This document shows positions 54,316 through 62,905 of a DNA stretch of 64,000 nt, in pieces. Every line of letters begins with the position of its first letter. The stretch's first letter is position 1. The DNA comes from Pseudomonas lalkuanensis (GTDB taxonomy: Bacteria > Pseudomonadota > Gammaproteobacteria > Pseudomonadales > Pseudomonadaceae). The translations under genes were made by a program, and so were the position numbers. Where the stretch lies: contig NZ_CP043311.1 of the NCBI RefSeq assembly GCF_008807375.1, positions 3,886,001-3,950,000 of the forward strand, given 5' to 3'. A model generated the notes under the pieces. The model worked only from the letters and a program-made list of their open reading frames with translations, was not told the DNA's origin and did no database searches.

Positions 54316-55014
54316 TCAGGCCAGCTCAGCCACGACTGCGGCCAGGGCCTTGGCCGGGTCAGCGGCCTGGCTGATCGGACGGCCGATCACCAGGTAGTCG
54401 GAACCGGCGTCCAGGGCCTGGCGCGGGGTGAGGATGCGGCGCTGGTCGTCCTGGGCGCTACCGGCCGGGCGAATACCCGGCGTCACCAGTTGCAGGCGCG
54501 GATAGGCGGACTTGAGGTCAGTGGCTTCCTGGGCCGAACACACCAGGCCATCCATGCCGGCCTTGTCGGCCAGGCCCGCCAGACGCAGCACCTGCTCCTT
54601 GGGCTCGACATCCAGGCCGATACCGGCCAGGTCTTCGCGCTCCATGCTGGTCAGCACGGTCACGCCGATCAGCAGCGGCTTGGGACCGTTGAACTTGTCC
54701 AGGGTTTCGCGGCAGGCCGCCATCATGCGCAGACCGCCGGAACAGTGCACGTTGACCATCCACACCCCCATCTCGGCAGCGGCCTTCACCGCCATCGCCG
54801 TGGTGTTGGGGATGTCATGGAATTTCAGGTCGAGGAAAACCTCGAAGCCCCGGTCACGCAGGGTCGAGACGATTTCGGCGGCGCAGCTGGTGAACAGCTC
54901 CTTGCCCACCTTGACCCGGCACAACCTGGGATCCAACTGGTCAGCCAGGCGCAGGGCAGCTTCGCGGGTGGGAAAGTCGAGGGCGACAATGATCGGCGTC
55001 TGACAGGCGGACAT
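54316..55014 (-). CDS. pyrF: Orotidine 5'-phosphate decarboxylase
   Basis: The 232-residue TIM-barrel enzyme catalyses the last step of UMP synthesis. The catalytic Lys-Asp array is in [13 protein letters not shown] (about 58-70), and [21 protein letters not shown] carries the phosphate-binding loop (here, GIRPAG). ATG 55014 ([16 protein letters not shown]) replaces the longer ORF. Confidence 0.96.
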   Translation of the reverse strand: MSACQTPIIVALDFPTREAALRLADQLDPRLCRVKVGKELFTSCAAEIVSTLRDRGFEVFLDLKFHDIPNTTAMAVKAAAEMGVWMVNVHCSGGLRMMAACRETLDKFNGPKPLLIGVTVLTSMEREDLAGIGLDVEPKEQVLRLAGLADKAGMDGLVCSAQEATDLKSAYPRLQLVTPGIRPAGSAQDDQRRILTPRQALDAGSDYLVIGRPISQAADPAKALAAVVAELA

Positions 55015-55080
55015 GGGGGAAATCTCATACGAATCGGAAACGGCGCGCATTGTAGCGGAAGCCGGCGCGCGCCGCTGCCA

Positions 55081-55229
55081 TGTGGAGCCTGTTTACGCGC
55101 TCGCGAGCTATGGCAAGTCAAGGCGAAAACGGCTGAGAGAGCGGAGTCTACGAGCGGTAAATGAGCATTTCGAAGCCGTTTTCAACGCAGTATTTCAGAC
55201 GCGCAGCAGCGCGCAGGCAGGCTCTCACA
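55081..55229. repeat. MITE-like intergenic repeat, copy 2
   Basis: About 149 bp are bounded by inverted TGTGGAGCCTG and CAGGCTCTCACA (one-base indel). The core at 55140-55169 (AGCGGAGTCTACG..TGAGCATT) matches the core of copy 1 at 21379-21407, allowing one indel. The right end overlaps the last codons and stop of the ZIP gene by 5 bp. Confidence 0.5.
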
Positions 55230-55968
55230 CGATGTGGTCGAGGGCAAAGGCGGTCATGAACCCCGCCAGGGTGATCAGCCCGGTCCAGGCGTGAGTACTC
55301 TCGAACGCCTCAGGGATCAGGGTATCCACCAGCATGCAGAGCACCGCCCCCGCCGAGAAGCCCAACGCGAAGGCCAGCCAGCGGGGCGGAAGATCGGCGA
55401 ACAGCCCAGGACCGGCCATGGCCGCCAGTCCGGACAACAACGCGATCCCGCCCCAAAGCGCGAACACTACCCGGCCGCTGCGCCTTTCCTCGCGCAGCCC
55501 GGCGGCACTGGCCAGGCCTTCGGGCAGGTTGGCCAGGAAGATCGCCACCAGCATGAGCAGGCTGACCTCGCCACCGGCGAGCAGACCCAGCCCCAGGCCG
55601 AGGGATTCGGGAATGCCGTCGAGAAAGGCGCCGACGGCGATCAGCACGGCGACCATGCCGCTGCCGCCGTTGCTGCTCCTGCCGCGATGGTGGCGTTCCA
55701 GGCGATCGATGTACTGGCTGGCGAGGACGAACACGGCGCCGCCGGCCAGCAGCCCCGCCATGGTTGGCCAAAGGCCGCCGATGCGTTCGGCTTCGGGAAT
55801 CTGGCCGAAGCAGAGGGCGGCGACCAGCACGCCGCTGCCGTAGGCCATGATCGAAGCCACCACCTTCTGCGGCAGCTTCGCCAGGAAGCCGATGGCGGCG
55901 CCGATCAGCAGGCCGCTGGCGGCCAGCCAACCCCAGAGGCCGGCTTGAATGGTGACGGGAATCTGCAT
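55225..55968 (-). CDS. ZIP-family divalent metal transporter
   Basis: The 247-residue protein has about eight helices. ZIP metal-site signatures are visible: GAFLDGIPESLGLGLGLL (helix 4, with Asp, Pro and Glu in place of His) and FLANLPEGLASAAGL (helix 5). A short His/Arg-rich loop, ERHHRGRSS, lies before helix 4. It most resembles ZupT/ZIP importers, but the changed helix-4 residues make the ion uncertain. Confidence 0.82.
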   Translation of the reverse strand: MQIPVTIQAGLWGWLAASGLLIGAAIGFLAKLPQKVVASIMAYGSGVLVAALCFGQIPEAERIGGLWPTMAGLLAGGAVFVLASQYIDRLERHHRGRSSNGGSGMVAVLIAVGAFLDGIPESLGLGLGLLAGGEVSLLMLVAIFLANLPEGLASAAGLREERRSGRVVFALWGGIALLSGLAAMAGPGLFADLPPRWLAFALGFSAGAVLCMLVDTLIPEAFESTHAWTGLITLAGFMTAFALDHIV

Positions 55969-56013
55969 GTCCTTCCTCTTTGAATAGCCGGGGCCAAGGC
56001 TACCAGAACGGGC

Positions 56014-56901
56014 TCAACGCGCCGCCGGACGGTCCAGCAGGCGCTCCAGCAACCAGCTCGCCGCCGGCCCCAGCGGACGCTGGCGGGACCAGACTACATC
56101 CACCGCCTGGCTGCGCGGCCAGCCCGGCACCTGCAGTTCCTTCAGCCGTCCGTTGGCGTAGCCGCTGACCAGCCAGCGCGGCAGCTCGGCCCAACCGAAA
56201 CCGTTGCTGGCCATTTCCAGCAGCAACAGGTAGCTCGGCGCCGACCAGCAACGGCCGCCGCTGAACGGCAGCCCGTCAGCCGGGGCCATGGCATCGCCCA
56301 CGGTATTCAGGCGCAGCAGCCGCCAGCCGGCGAGGTCGCTCTCCCGTACATTGGCCAGTTGCGCGAGCGGGTGCTCCCGGGCCACGAACAGGCCGAAGTC
56401 CGCCCGCTCGGCCACGGTCGCCGCCCCCACCTCCGGCGGATAGCTGCCCTGTGCCGCCAGCAGGCCCAGGGTGGCGCGCCCTTGAACCACCAGTTCGATC
56501 ACGTCGTGATGCTCGGCGATCAGGCATTCGAATTCGAGGTCGGGGTAGCGCTGATCCAGCTCCGTCAGGCGCTCTTCGTACTGCGCCGACTGGTAGGCGT
56601 CCGACAGCGCCAGGCTGACCCGTGGCTCCAGCCCACCGGCCAGTTGTGCCGCAGCGTGCTGCAGGCGGTCGGATGCGGCGAGGATCTCATCGACCCGCCC
56701 CAGCAGGGCGCGGCCAGCGTCGGTCAGCTGCGGCTGGCGGCCGCTGCGGTCGAAGAGTTCCAGCCCAAGGTCGATCTCCAGCCGGGCGATGGCTTCGCTG
56801 ACGGTGGACTGGCTCTTGCCCAGCTTGCGCGCGGCGGCACTGAAGGAGCCAAGGGCGACTGCCTGGGCGAAGGCCTCAAGGGATTCAGGGGAGTAGCTCA
56901 T
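56014..56901 (-). CDS. LysR-family regulator
   Basis: The 295-residue LTTR has an N-terminal winged helix (about 5-62; ALGSFSAAARKLGKSQSTVSEAIARLE) and a periplasmic-binding-like effector domain. It is divergent from a PACE-family efflux gene with an 85-bp spacer, an arrangement common for PACE transporters and their regulators. ATG 56901 gives the usual LysR start MSYSPESLEAFAQAV. Confidence 0.9.
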   Translation of the reverse strand: MSYSPESLEAFAQAVALGSFSAAARKLGKSQSTVSEAIARLEIDLGLELFDRSGRQPQLTDAGRALLGRVDEILAASDRLQHAAAQLAGGLEPRVSLALSDAYQSAQYEERLTELDQRYPDLEFECLIAEHHDVIELVVQGRATLGLLAAQGSYPPEVGAATVAERADFGLFVAREHPLAQLANVRESDLAGWRLLRLNTVGDAMAPADGLPFSGGRCWSAPSYLLLLEMASNGFGWAELPRWLVSGYANGRLKELQVPGWPRSQAVDVVWSRQRPLGPAASWLLERLLDRPAAR

Positions 56902-56986
56902 ATCGGTTTTCCCGATGAAATCTAACTTAACTCTATCCCATCGACCGATGAGAATACAGTTCTTCACTCGGAGCCAGGAGAGCACC

Positions 56987-57460
56987 ATGACCCGGACCAC
57001 CACCGCCGCCCTGAACAAGTCCATCAAGGAGCGGGTTTTCCATGCCCTGGCCTTCGAAGGCCTGGCCGTGCTGTTGACCGCGCCCGTGCTGTCGCTGGTA
57101 CTGGGCAAGTCGCTGGCGCACATGGGAGCGCTCACCCTGATGTTCTCCACCGTGGCGATGCTCTGGAACATGGCATTCAACAGCCTGTTCGACCGCGCCC
57201 AGCAGCGCTTCGGCTTCCAGCGCACCCTGTCGGTGCGCATCACCCACGCCGTGCTGTTCGAACTGGGCCTGATCGTGGTGCTGGTTCCGCTGGCGGCCTG
57301 GTGGCTGTCGATCGGGCTGGTGGAAGCCTTCCTGCTGGATATCGGGCTGCTGCTGTTCTTCCTACCCTATACCCTGGCGTTCAACTGGACCTACGACACC
57401 CTGCGTGCCCGCCTGGTGGAAAGCCGGGCCGAGGGCACTGCCGATTGCGGCGCCCGTTGA
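56987..57460 (+). CDS. PACE-family efflux transporter
   Basis: The 157-residue protein has four helices in two repeated pairs. Family signatures are ERVFHALAFEGLAVLL in the first repeat, WNMAFNSLFDRAQQRFG, RITHAVLFELGLIVVL in the second, and FNWTYDTLRARL at the end. PACE proteins export biocides such as chlorhexidine or natural polyamines. CCAGGAG precedes ATG 56987. Confidence 0.92.
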   Translation: MTRTTTAALNKSIKERVFHALAFEGLAVLLTAPVLSLVLGKSLAHMGALTLMFSTVAMLWNMAFNSLFDRAQQRFGFQRTLSVRITHAVLFELGLIVVLVPLAAWWLSIGLVEAFLLDIGLLLFFLPYTLAFNWTYDTLRARLVESRAEGTADCGAR

Positions 57461-57547
57461 GCCGCACGGGAATTCCCAGGCTCCCGGGAACGTGGAAAGG
57501 CGCGCACAATCGAATAGAGTAGTGACCCCTTTTCGCAGGAGAACATC

Positions 57548-57715
57548 ATGCCCTGGTATGCCTGGCTGATACTGGTCCTGGCCATCGGCTCCATAGTCGG
57601 TAGCCTGATGCTGTTGCGCGATACGGCGAAGAAACTGCCGCTGACCGAGGAGCAGCTCAAACGCATCCGCGAGCGCAATGCCGAAATGGATGCCAAGGAA
57701 GCCAAGGACCGCTGA
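57548..57715 (+). CDS. Small membrane protein, DUF2897 type
   Basis: The 55-residue product starts MPWYAWLILVLAIGSIVGSL, one membrane helix, followed by a charged cytoplasmic tail (LTEEQLKRIRERNAEMDAK). GCAGGAGAA lies 6 bp before the ATG. Length and sequence match the DUF2897 family as I recall it. Function is unknown. Confidence 0.8.
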   Translation: MPWYAWLILVLAIGSIVGSLMLLRDTAKKLPLTEEQLKRIRERNAEMDAKEAKDR

Positions 57716-57767
57716 CCCCGTGCCCTCCCCCGAACTGCAGGGCGCGGCAGCGTCGCCGAGAAGCGTC

Positions 57768-58529
57768 ATGCCGCTCCATCTGCAACTGCTGTTCCCGCTG
57801 ATCGTCCTCGCCCTTGGCCAGGGACTGGGTGGCGTACAGGTGATCGCCCTGCTGGCGGGCGTCAGCTATGTCGGCTGGGTTTTCGCCGATCGGCAGTTGC
57901 CGGCGCGGCTCTGGCTGCCGGTCACCCTGCTCTCCTCCGTCGCCCTCGCCGCCCACCTGGTGCCGGGCTTCAGCCCATTGCCCCTTGGCGAACCGCAACG
58001 CCTGAGCCCCGACGCGCCGCCCTACGCGCTGCGCATCTCCTGGGACAAGCTGCTGGTAGGCATGACCCTGCTCGCCTGGTGGCTGGGCCGCCCGACACAG
58101 CGAACGCTGAAGCGCGCACCGCTCTATGCCTGGCTCGCCACCATCGCCACCTTGCTGCTGGTGCCGCTGCTGGCCCTGGGCATCGGCCTGGTGGGCTGGC
58201 AGCCGAAATGGCCGGAGATGATCTGGGCATGGCTGGCGGTGAACCTGCTGGTCACCGTGCTGGCGGAAGAACTGGTGTTCCGTGGGTTACTGCAGCCGGT
58301 GCTGGTATCCCGGCTCGGCGCACGCAATGGCGTGTTGCTCACGGCGGTGATCTTCGGGGCGGTCCACCTGCCGTTCAGCCCGTTGTTCGCGTTGGTCGCG
58401 GGGCTGGCCGGCCTGGGCTACGGGCTGGCCTTCCACTTCAGCGGCCGATTGTCAGTGGCGGTGGCCCTGCACCTGGCTGTCAATTCCTGCCATCTGGTGC
58501 TGCTGAGCTACCCGCTGCGGCTGGCCTGA
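57768..58529 (+). CDS. CPBP intramembrane metalloprotease
   Basis: The 253-residue protein has about eight helices and the CPBP/CAAX-protease motifs: EELVFRGLL (EExxxR), FGAVHLPF (FxxxH) and LHLAVNSCH (HxxxN). The family includes prenyl-protein and bacteriocin self-immunity proteases. I chose ATG 57768; an in-frame GTG at 57720 would add 16 residues. Its 3' end overlaps the convergent binding-protein gene by 50 bp. Confidence 0.85.
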   Translation: MPLHLQLLFPLIVLALGQGLGGVQVIALLAGVSYVGWVFADRQLPARLWLPVTLLSSVALAAHLVPGFSPLPLGEPQRLSPDAPPYALRISWDKLLVGMTLLAWWLGRPTQRTLKRAPLYAWLATIATLLLVPLLALGIGLVGWQPKWPEMIWAWLAVNLLVTVLAEELVFRGLLQPVLVSRLGARNGVLLTAVIFGAVHLPFSPLFALVAGLAGLGYGLAFHFSGRLSVAVALHLAVNSCHLVLLSYPLRLA

Positions 58530-59301
58530 CCGCCACGCCATAACGCCCGAATATCTGCTGCAACTGGCCTCCGGCGCGCAGCCGCTCCAGCAGTGCGGAA
58601 AACTGTTCGGCGCTGATGGGCGCTCCCGGCCTCAGCAAGGCGTAGTGCCGATAATGCTGATCGATGCGGTCACTGGCGAGGAAACTGCCCGCCTGCTCCG
58701 GATTCCGCTCCAGGTAGGCGTTGAAATAGGAACGGGTCACCAGGGCGATATCCGCGCGCTCGCGCAGCAACATCTGCAGGTTGCTGTCGTGGGAATAAGT
58801 GAGCTTCGCATCGAACTCGCGCTGGAGGAATTCGGGGTCGGGATTGAAGCCGGCGAAGCCGTAGTGATAGCCGTTGTAGAGCGCCAAACGCTTGCCGGCC
58901 AGCTTGCCGAAATAATGCTGGCTACGCCCGGGCTGGGCCTTGGCGACGAAGATTTCCGCATCTGCCAGCCCCATGTCGATGCGCGCACCGGGGATGCCTT
59001 GCCAACCCCAGTCCGGATTCTCGAACACGGCCAGATCTATCCGCCCTTCCTGGAAATCCCGGAAGCGCCGGGGAATGGCGGTGGGGCGCACGACGAAGCG
59101 GTAGTCCGCCTGCAACGCATTGAGCGCTGCGAGCATGTCCAGGAGCAAGCCACTGGCCTCGGCCGATTCCGGCTTGACCACATAAGGCGGGAAATGCGCA
59201 CCGGCGACCTGGACGGTCTGCGACGCCGCCACAGGCGCGGAACCCAGCAGAATCAAGGAGAACCAAAACGCCTTCAGGGAATACCCCCTGCCTACTTCCA
59301 T
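58480..59301 (-). CDS. Periplasmic solute-binding protein, SBP_bac_3-like
   Basis: The 273-residue precursor has an N-terminal signal segment (about 1-27, LKAFWFSLILLGSAPVAA). A two-lobed extracellular solute-binding domain follows (AGAHFPPYVV; GLLLDMLAALNALQ; IDLAVFENPDWGW). No permease or ATPase lies nearby, so it may act with a distant transporter or as a sensor input. The Ala-rich C-terminal tail overlaps the CPBP gene. Confidence 0.78.
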   Translation of the reverse strand: MEVGRGYSLKAFWFSLILLGSAPVAASQTVQVAGAHFPPYVVKPESAEASGLLLDMLAALNALQADYRFVVRPTAIPRRFRDFQEGRIDLAVFENPDWGWQGIPGARIDMGLADAEIFVAKAQPGRSQHYFGKLAGKRLALYNGYHYGFAGFNPDPEFLQREFDAKLTYSHDSNLQMLLRERADIALVTRSYFNAYLERNPEQAGSFLASDRIDQHYRHYALLRPGAPISAEQFSALLERLRAGGQLQQIFGRYGVAVRPAAAGSSAAPDGRN

Positions 59302-59407
59302 TGCTACCGCTGCTCCCTGCAGATACGGCCCTGCGCCGCAGCCTACGTTATGAATGCTTCAATTTCTCAGACGTCCCCGGCGGGCCGTGACGAAGTTCAC
59401 ACTTGCC

Positions 59408-60037
59408 TCAGGCGTCCTTGATGACCAGTGACAGCGCCTGCTCGGCCAATTGGTCGAGGCTCATCGGCCCTTCCGGGCGGAACCAGGTCGTGGTCCAGCT
59501 CAGCGCGCCAGTGAGGAAACGCCGCAGGATGAACGGATCGGCGGTGAAGTAGCCCTCGGCCCGCGCCTCACCCAGCACATCCAGCCAGAGCTGCTCATAG
59601 GCTTCGCGTAGCTGGAGGATATGGTGCTGGCCTTCCTCGGACAGCGAGCGCCATTCGTAGACCAGCACCGCCATGGCTTCCCCGGTCCCGCCCATAATGG
59701 ATTGCAGCTCGCAGCGGATCAGGGCCAGCACCCGCTCACGCAGGTCACCGGCGTCCGCCAGGGAGGCACGCATCAGCGCGGTGTTGTAGAGGACGGTTTC
59801 CTCCATCACCGAGCGGAGGATCTCATCCTTGCTCTTGAAGTGATGGAAGATGCTGCCGGACTGGATACCGACTGCGCTGGCGAGATCGCGCACCGTGGTG
59901 CGCTCGTAGCCCTTGCTGCGGAACAGGTGGGCGGCGGTCTGCAGCAGCTTGCCGCGGGCACTTTCAGGGTCGGTGACCTGGCCGCCGGCAACCAGTTCCT
60001 GCATCACCGCTTGGGCTTTTTCGTCGTCAAGGCTCAT
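59408..60037 (-). CDS. atuR: AtuR, TetR-family repressor of the atu operon
   Basis: The 209-residue TetR protein has an N-terminal helix-turn-helix (about 30-75; LLQTAAHLFRSKGYERTTVRDLASAVGIQSGSIFHHFKSK in part) and a helical ligand domain. It is divergent from atuA, and two palindromes lie between. In P. aeruginosa AtuR represses the terpene genes until citronellyl or geranyl intermediates build up. The long upstream ORF is replaced by ATG 60037 (MSLDDEKAQAVMQ). Confidence 0.88.
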   Translation of the reverse strand: MSLDDEKAQAVMQELVAGGQVTDPESARGKLLQTAAHLFRSKGYERTTVRDLASAVGIQSGSIFHHFKSKDEILRSVMEETVLYNTALMRASLADAGDLRERVLALIRCELQSIMGGTGEAMAVLVYEWRSLSEEGQHHILQLREAYEQLWLDVLGEARAEGYFTADPFILRRFLTGALSWTTTWFRPEGPMSLDQLAEQALSLVIKDA

Positions 60038-60125
60038 TGGAATCCCCGCTGCAGTCAGCCACTCCAACTTAAGAATGGTCCGCAAGTCTCTGTCTTGATT
60101 AACGAAATTTATGCTGGGTGATCCG

Positions 60126-60143
60126 CCCAAGCAAGCGCTCGGG
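60126..60143. promoter_or_regulatory. Candidate AtuR operator 1
   Basis: CCCAAGCAAGCGCTCGGG matches 15 of 18 positions of the reverse complement of the site at 60172-60189. It lies 46 bp (centre to centre) from that site. Confidence 0.6.
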
Positions 60144-60171
60144 TGAAAAAGAACTGAACCGCCACTTTTCA

Positions 60172-60189
60172 ACCAAGCGCTTGCTTGGT
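60172..60189. promoter_or_regulatory. Candidate AtuR operator 2
   Basis: ACCAAGCGCTTGCTTGGT is a palindrome with 7-bp arms (ACCAAGC / GCTTGGT) and a 4-bp centre, typical of TetR operators. It lies 42 bp before the atuA ATG. Confidence 0.75.
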
Positions 60190-60230
60190 AGTGTTCCATC
60201 CATCACCCAACAGTGCTGCGGAATACTCCA

Positions 60231-62018
60231 ATGACAAGAACCGTACGCATCGGCTGCGCCTCCGCCTTCTGGGGCGACACCTCCACCGCCGCCGCCCAGC
60301 TGGTGCATGGCGCCACGCTGGATTACCTGGTCTTCGATTACCTGGCCGAGATCACCCTGTCGATCATGGCCGGCGCCCGCCTGAAGGACCCGAATGCCGG
60401 CTTCGCCACCGATTTCGTCGAAGTCCTGGCGCCCCTGCTGCCGACCATTGCCCGAAAGAAGATCCGCGTAATCAGCAATGCCGGCGGGGTCAATCCGGCT
60501 GCCTGCGCCAGCGCCCTGGCCGCAGCCTGCGAGAAGGCCGGCGTGTCGCTGAAAATCGCCGTGCTGCACGGCGACAACCTGCAACCCCGCGTGGGCGACC
60601 TGGCCAAGGCCGGCATCCGCGAAATGTACAGCGACGCCCCGCTGCCGCCCATGTGCGTCTCGATCAATGCCTACCTGGGCGCGCCAGGCATAGTGGCCGC
60701 GCTGGAACAGGGCGCGGACATCGTCATCACCGGCCGGGTAGTGGACAGCGCAGTGGTCAGCGCCGCCCTGGTCCACGAGTTCGGTTGGTCCTGGAACGAC
60801 TACGACAAGCTGGCGCAGGCCGCCCTTGCCGGCCACCTGATCGAATGTGGCGCCCAGTGCACCGGAGGCAATTTCACCGACTGGGAATCGGTGCCCGATT
60901 ACGAACACATCGGCTTCCCCATCATTGAGGTGGAGGCCGACAGCAGTTTCTGCGTGACCAAGCCGGATGGTTCCGGCGGCCTGGTTACGCCTTTCTCCGT
61001 CGGTGAGCAGATGCTCTACGAGATCGGCGACCCGCGCGCCTACCTGCTCCCCGACGTGGTCTGCGACTTCACCCGGGTCAGCCTGGAACAGGCCGGGACC
61101 AACCGGGTGCGCGTGCTCGGCGCCCGTGGCCTGCCGCCGACGCCGCAATACAAGGTCAGCGCCACCTACCCCGATGGTTTCCGTTGCACCGCAAGCTGCC
61201 TGCTGGCCGGCATCGACGCCGTGAAAAAGGCCGAGCGGGTCAGCCGCGCCATCATCGCCAGGACTGAAGAACTCTTCGCCGAACACGGCTGGGGCCGCTA
61301 TCGCGAGGTGAACATCGAACTGCTGGGTAGCGAGGCGACCTACGGCCCCCACGGCCAGCGCCAGGACAGCCGCGAGGTGGTCATCAAGATCGCCGTCAGC
61401 CACAGCCGCAAGGACGCCCTGGTGCTGTTCTCCCGCGAAATCGCACAGGCAGCCACCGGCATGGCGCCAGGCCTGACCGGCATCGTCGGCGGCCGCCCCA
61501 CGGTCTACCCGGTGATCCGGCTGTTTTCCTTCCTGGTGGACAAATCCGCCTGCCACCTCGAAGTGGAAATGGATGGCCAGCGCAACCCCTGCGACCTGCC
61601 GCAACTGCACGGCTTCGATGTCGCCGCCCTGGCCGACGACCTGGCGCCGCCAGCCGCCGAGGGCCAGGCCAGCGCCAGCGTCCCCCTGGTGAAACTGGCG
61701 GTGGCGCGCTCCGGCGACAAAGGCAACCACAGCAACATCGGCGTCATGGCGCGCAAACCCGAGTACCTGCCCTGGATCGCCGAAGCCCTGACCCCGGAAG
61801 CCGTGGTCGACTGGATGGACCACGTACTCGACCCGCAGATCGGCCGCGTGGCGCGCTGGTACCTGCCGGGCAGCCACAGCCTGAACTTCCTGCTGGAGAA
61901 CGCCCTGGGCGGCGGTGGCGTCGCCAGCCTGCGCATCGACCCGCAAGGCAAGGCCTTCGCCCAGCAGCTCCTGGAATTCCCGGTGCCGGTGCCCCAGGCC
62001 CTGGCCGACAGCCTCTGA
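60231..62018 (+). CDS. atuA: AtuA, acyclic terpene utilisation protein
   Basis: The 595-residue protein has the AtuA/DUF1446 region over most of its length ([60 protein letters not shown]). A shorter C-terminal domain follows ([21 protein letters not shown]). It is required for growth on citronellol, but its reaction is not established to my knowledge. ATG 60231 ([10 protein letters not shown]) is the family-like start, with only a weak ribosome-binding site. Confidence 0.9.
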   Translation: MTRTVRIGCASAFWGDTSTAAAQLVHGATLDYLVFDYLAEITLSIMAGARLKDPNAGFATDFVEVLAPLLPTIARKKIRVISNAGGVNPAACASALAAACEKAGVSLKIAVLHGDNLQPRVGDLAKAGIREMYSDAPLPPMCVSINAYLGAPGIVAALEQGADIVITGRVVDSAVVSAALVHEFGWSWNDYDKLAQAALAGHLIECGAQCTGGNFTDWESVPDYEHIGFPIIEVEADSSFCVTKPDGSGGLVTPFSVGEQMLYEIGDPRAYLLPDVVCDFTRVSLEQAGTNRVRVLGARGLPPTPQYKVSATYPDGFRCTASCLLAGIDAVKKAERVSRAIIARTEELFAEHGWGRYREVNIELLGSEATYGPHGQRQDSREVVIKIAVSHSRKDALVLFSREIAQAATGMAPGLTGIVGGRPTVYPVIRLFSFLVDKSACHLEVEMDGQRNPCDLPQLHGFDVAALADDLAPPAAEGQASASVPLVKLAVARSGDKGNHSNIGVMARKPEYLPWIAEALTPEAVVDWMDHVLDPQIGRVARWYLPGSHSLNFLLENALGGGGVASLRIDPQGKAFAQQLLEFPVPVPQALADSL

Positions 62019-62029
62019 GGACGCAACCC

Positions 62030-62905
62030 ATGGCATACGATTCGGTATTCAAGCCCGACCTGTTCAGCGGCCAGACCATCATGGTCACCGGCGGCGGCAG
62101 CGGCATCGGCCGTTGCACCGCCCATGAGCTGGCGGCCCTGGGCGCCCATGTGGTGCTGGTTGGCCGCAAGGCGGAAAAACTGGAGAAGACCGCCGGCGAA
62201 ATCAGCGAGGACGGCGGCAGCGCCAGCTGGCAGGCCTGCGACATCCGCGACGAAGAGGCGGTGAAAGCCATGGTCGCCACGGTGCTGGCCGAACGCGGGC
62301 CGATCCACCACCTGGTCAACAACGCCGGCGGCCAGTACCCCGCGCCGCTGGCCTCGATCAGCCAGAAAGGCTTCGAAACCGTGGTCCGCACCAACCTGGT
62401 GGGCGGCTTCCTGGTGGCCCGCGAGGTGTTCAACCAGTCGATGAGCAAGACGGGCGGCAGCATCGTCAACATGCTCGCCGACATGTGGGGCGGCATGCCC
62501 GGCATGGGCCACTCCGGCGCCGCACGCGCCGGCATGGAGAACTTCACCAAGACCGCCGCCATCGAGTGGGGTTACGCCGGGGTGCGGGTCAACGCCGTGG
62601 CGCCGGGCTGGATCGCCTCCAGCGGCATGGACACCTACGAAGGCGCCTTCAAGGCCATCATCCCCACCCTGCGCGAGCACGTGCCGCTCAAGCGCATCGG
62701 CAGCGAATCCGAAGTGGCCGCCGCCATCGTCTTCCTGCTCTCCCCCGGCGCCGCCTTCATCAGCGGCAACACCATCCGCATCGACGGCGCCGCCAGCCAG
62801 GGCAGCCGCGCCTTCCCCCTGGCCAAGGCCAAGCCCGGCCAGAGCAAGGCCTACAACGGGTTTCACCGGGCCTTCCTGCCCGACGTGCTGAAGGATCAAG
62901 AGTGA
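62030..62905 (+). CDS. atuB: AtuB, short-chain dehydrogenase of the terpene operon
   Basis: The 291-residue SDR has VTGGGSGIGRCTAHELAALG (about 20-39) and NNAGGQYPAPL. The usual catalytic Ser-Tyr-Lys is not obvious: the region reads MPGMGHSGAARAGMENFTK, where Tyr is replaced and the family is closer to the 2,4-dienoyl-CoA reductase type. It probably acts on a terpenyl-CoA or alcohol intermediate. It starts 11 bp after atuA and overlaps the atuC ATG. Confidence 0.87.
   Translation: MAYDSVFKPDLFSGQTIMVTGGGSGIGRCTAHELAALGAHVVLVGRKAEKLEKTAGEISEDGGSASWQACDIRDEEAVKAMVATVLAERGPIHHLVNNAGGQYPAPLASISQKGFETVVRTNLVGGFLVAREVFNQSMSKTGGSIVNMLADMWGGMPGMGHSGAARAGMENFTKTAAIEWGYAGVRVNAVAPGWIASSGMDTYEGAFKAIIPTLREHVPLKRIGSESEVAAAIVFLLSPGAAFISGNTIRIDGAASQGSRAFPLAKAKPGQSKAYNGFHRAFLPDVLKDQE

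Noticed and set aside
60099..62036. A 645-codon open frame antisense to atuA
   Set aside because: atuA is intact and well recognised. The reverse frame has no motif and no ribosome-binding site.
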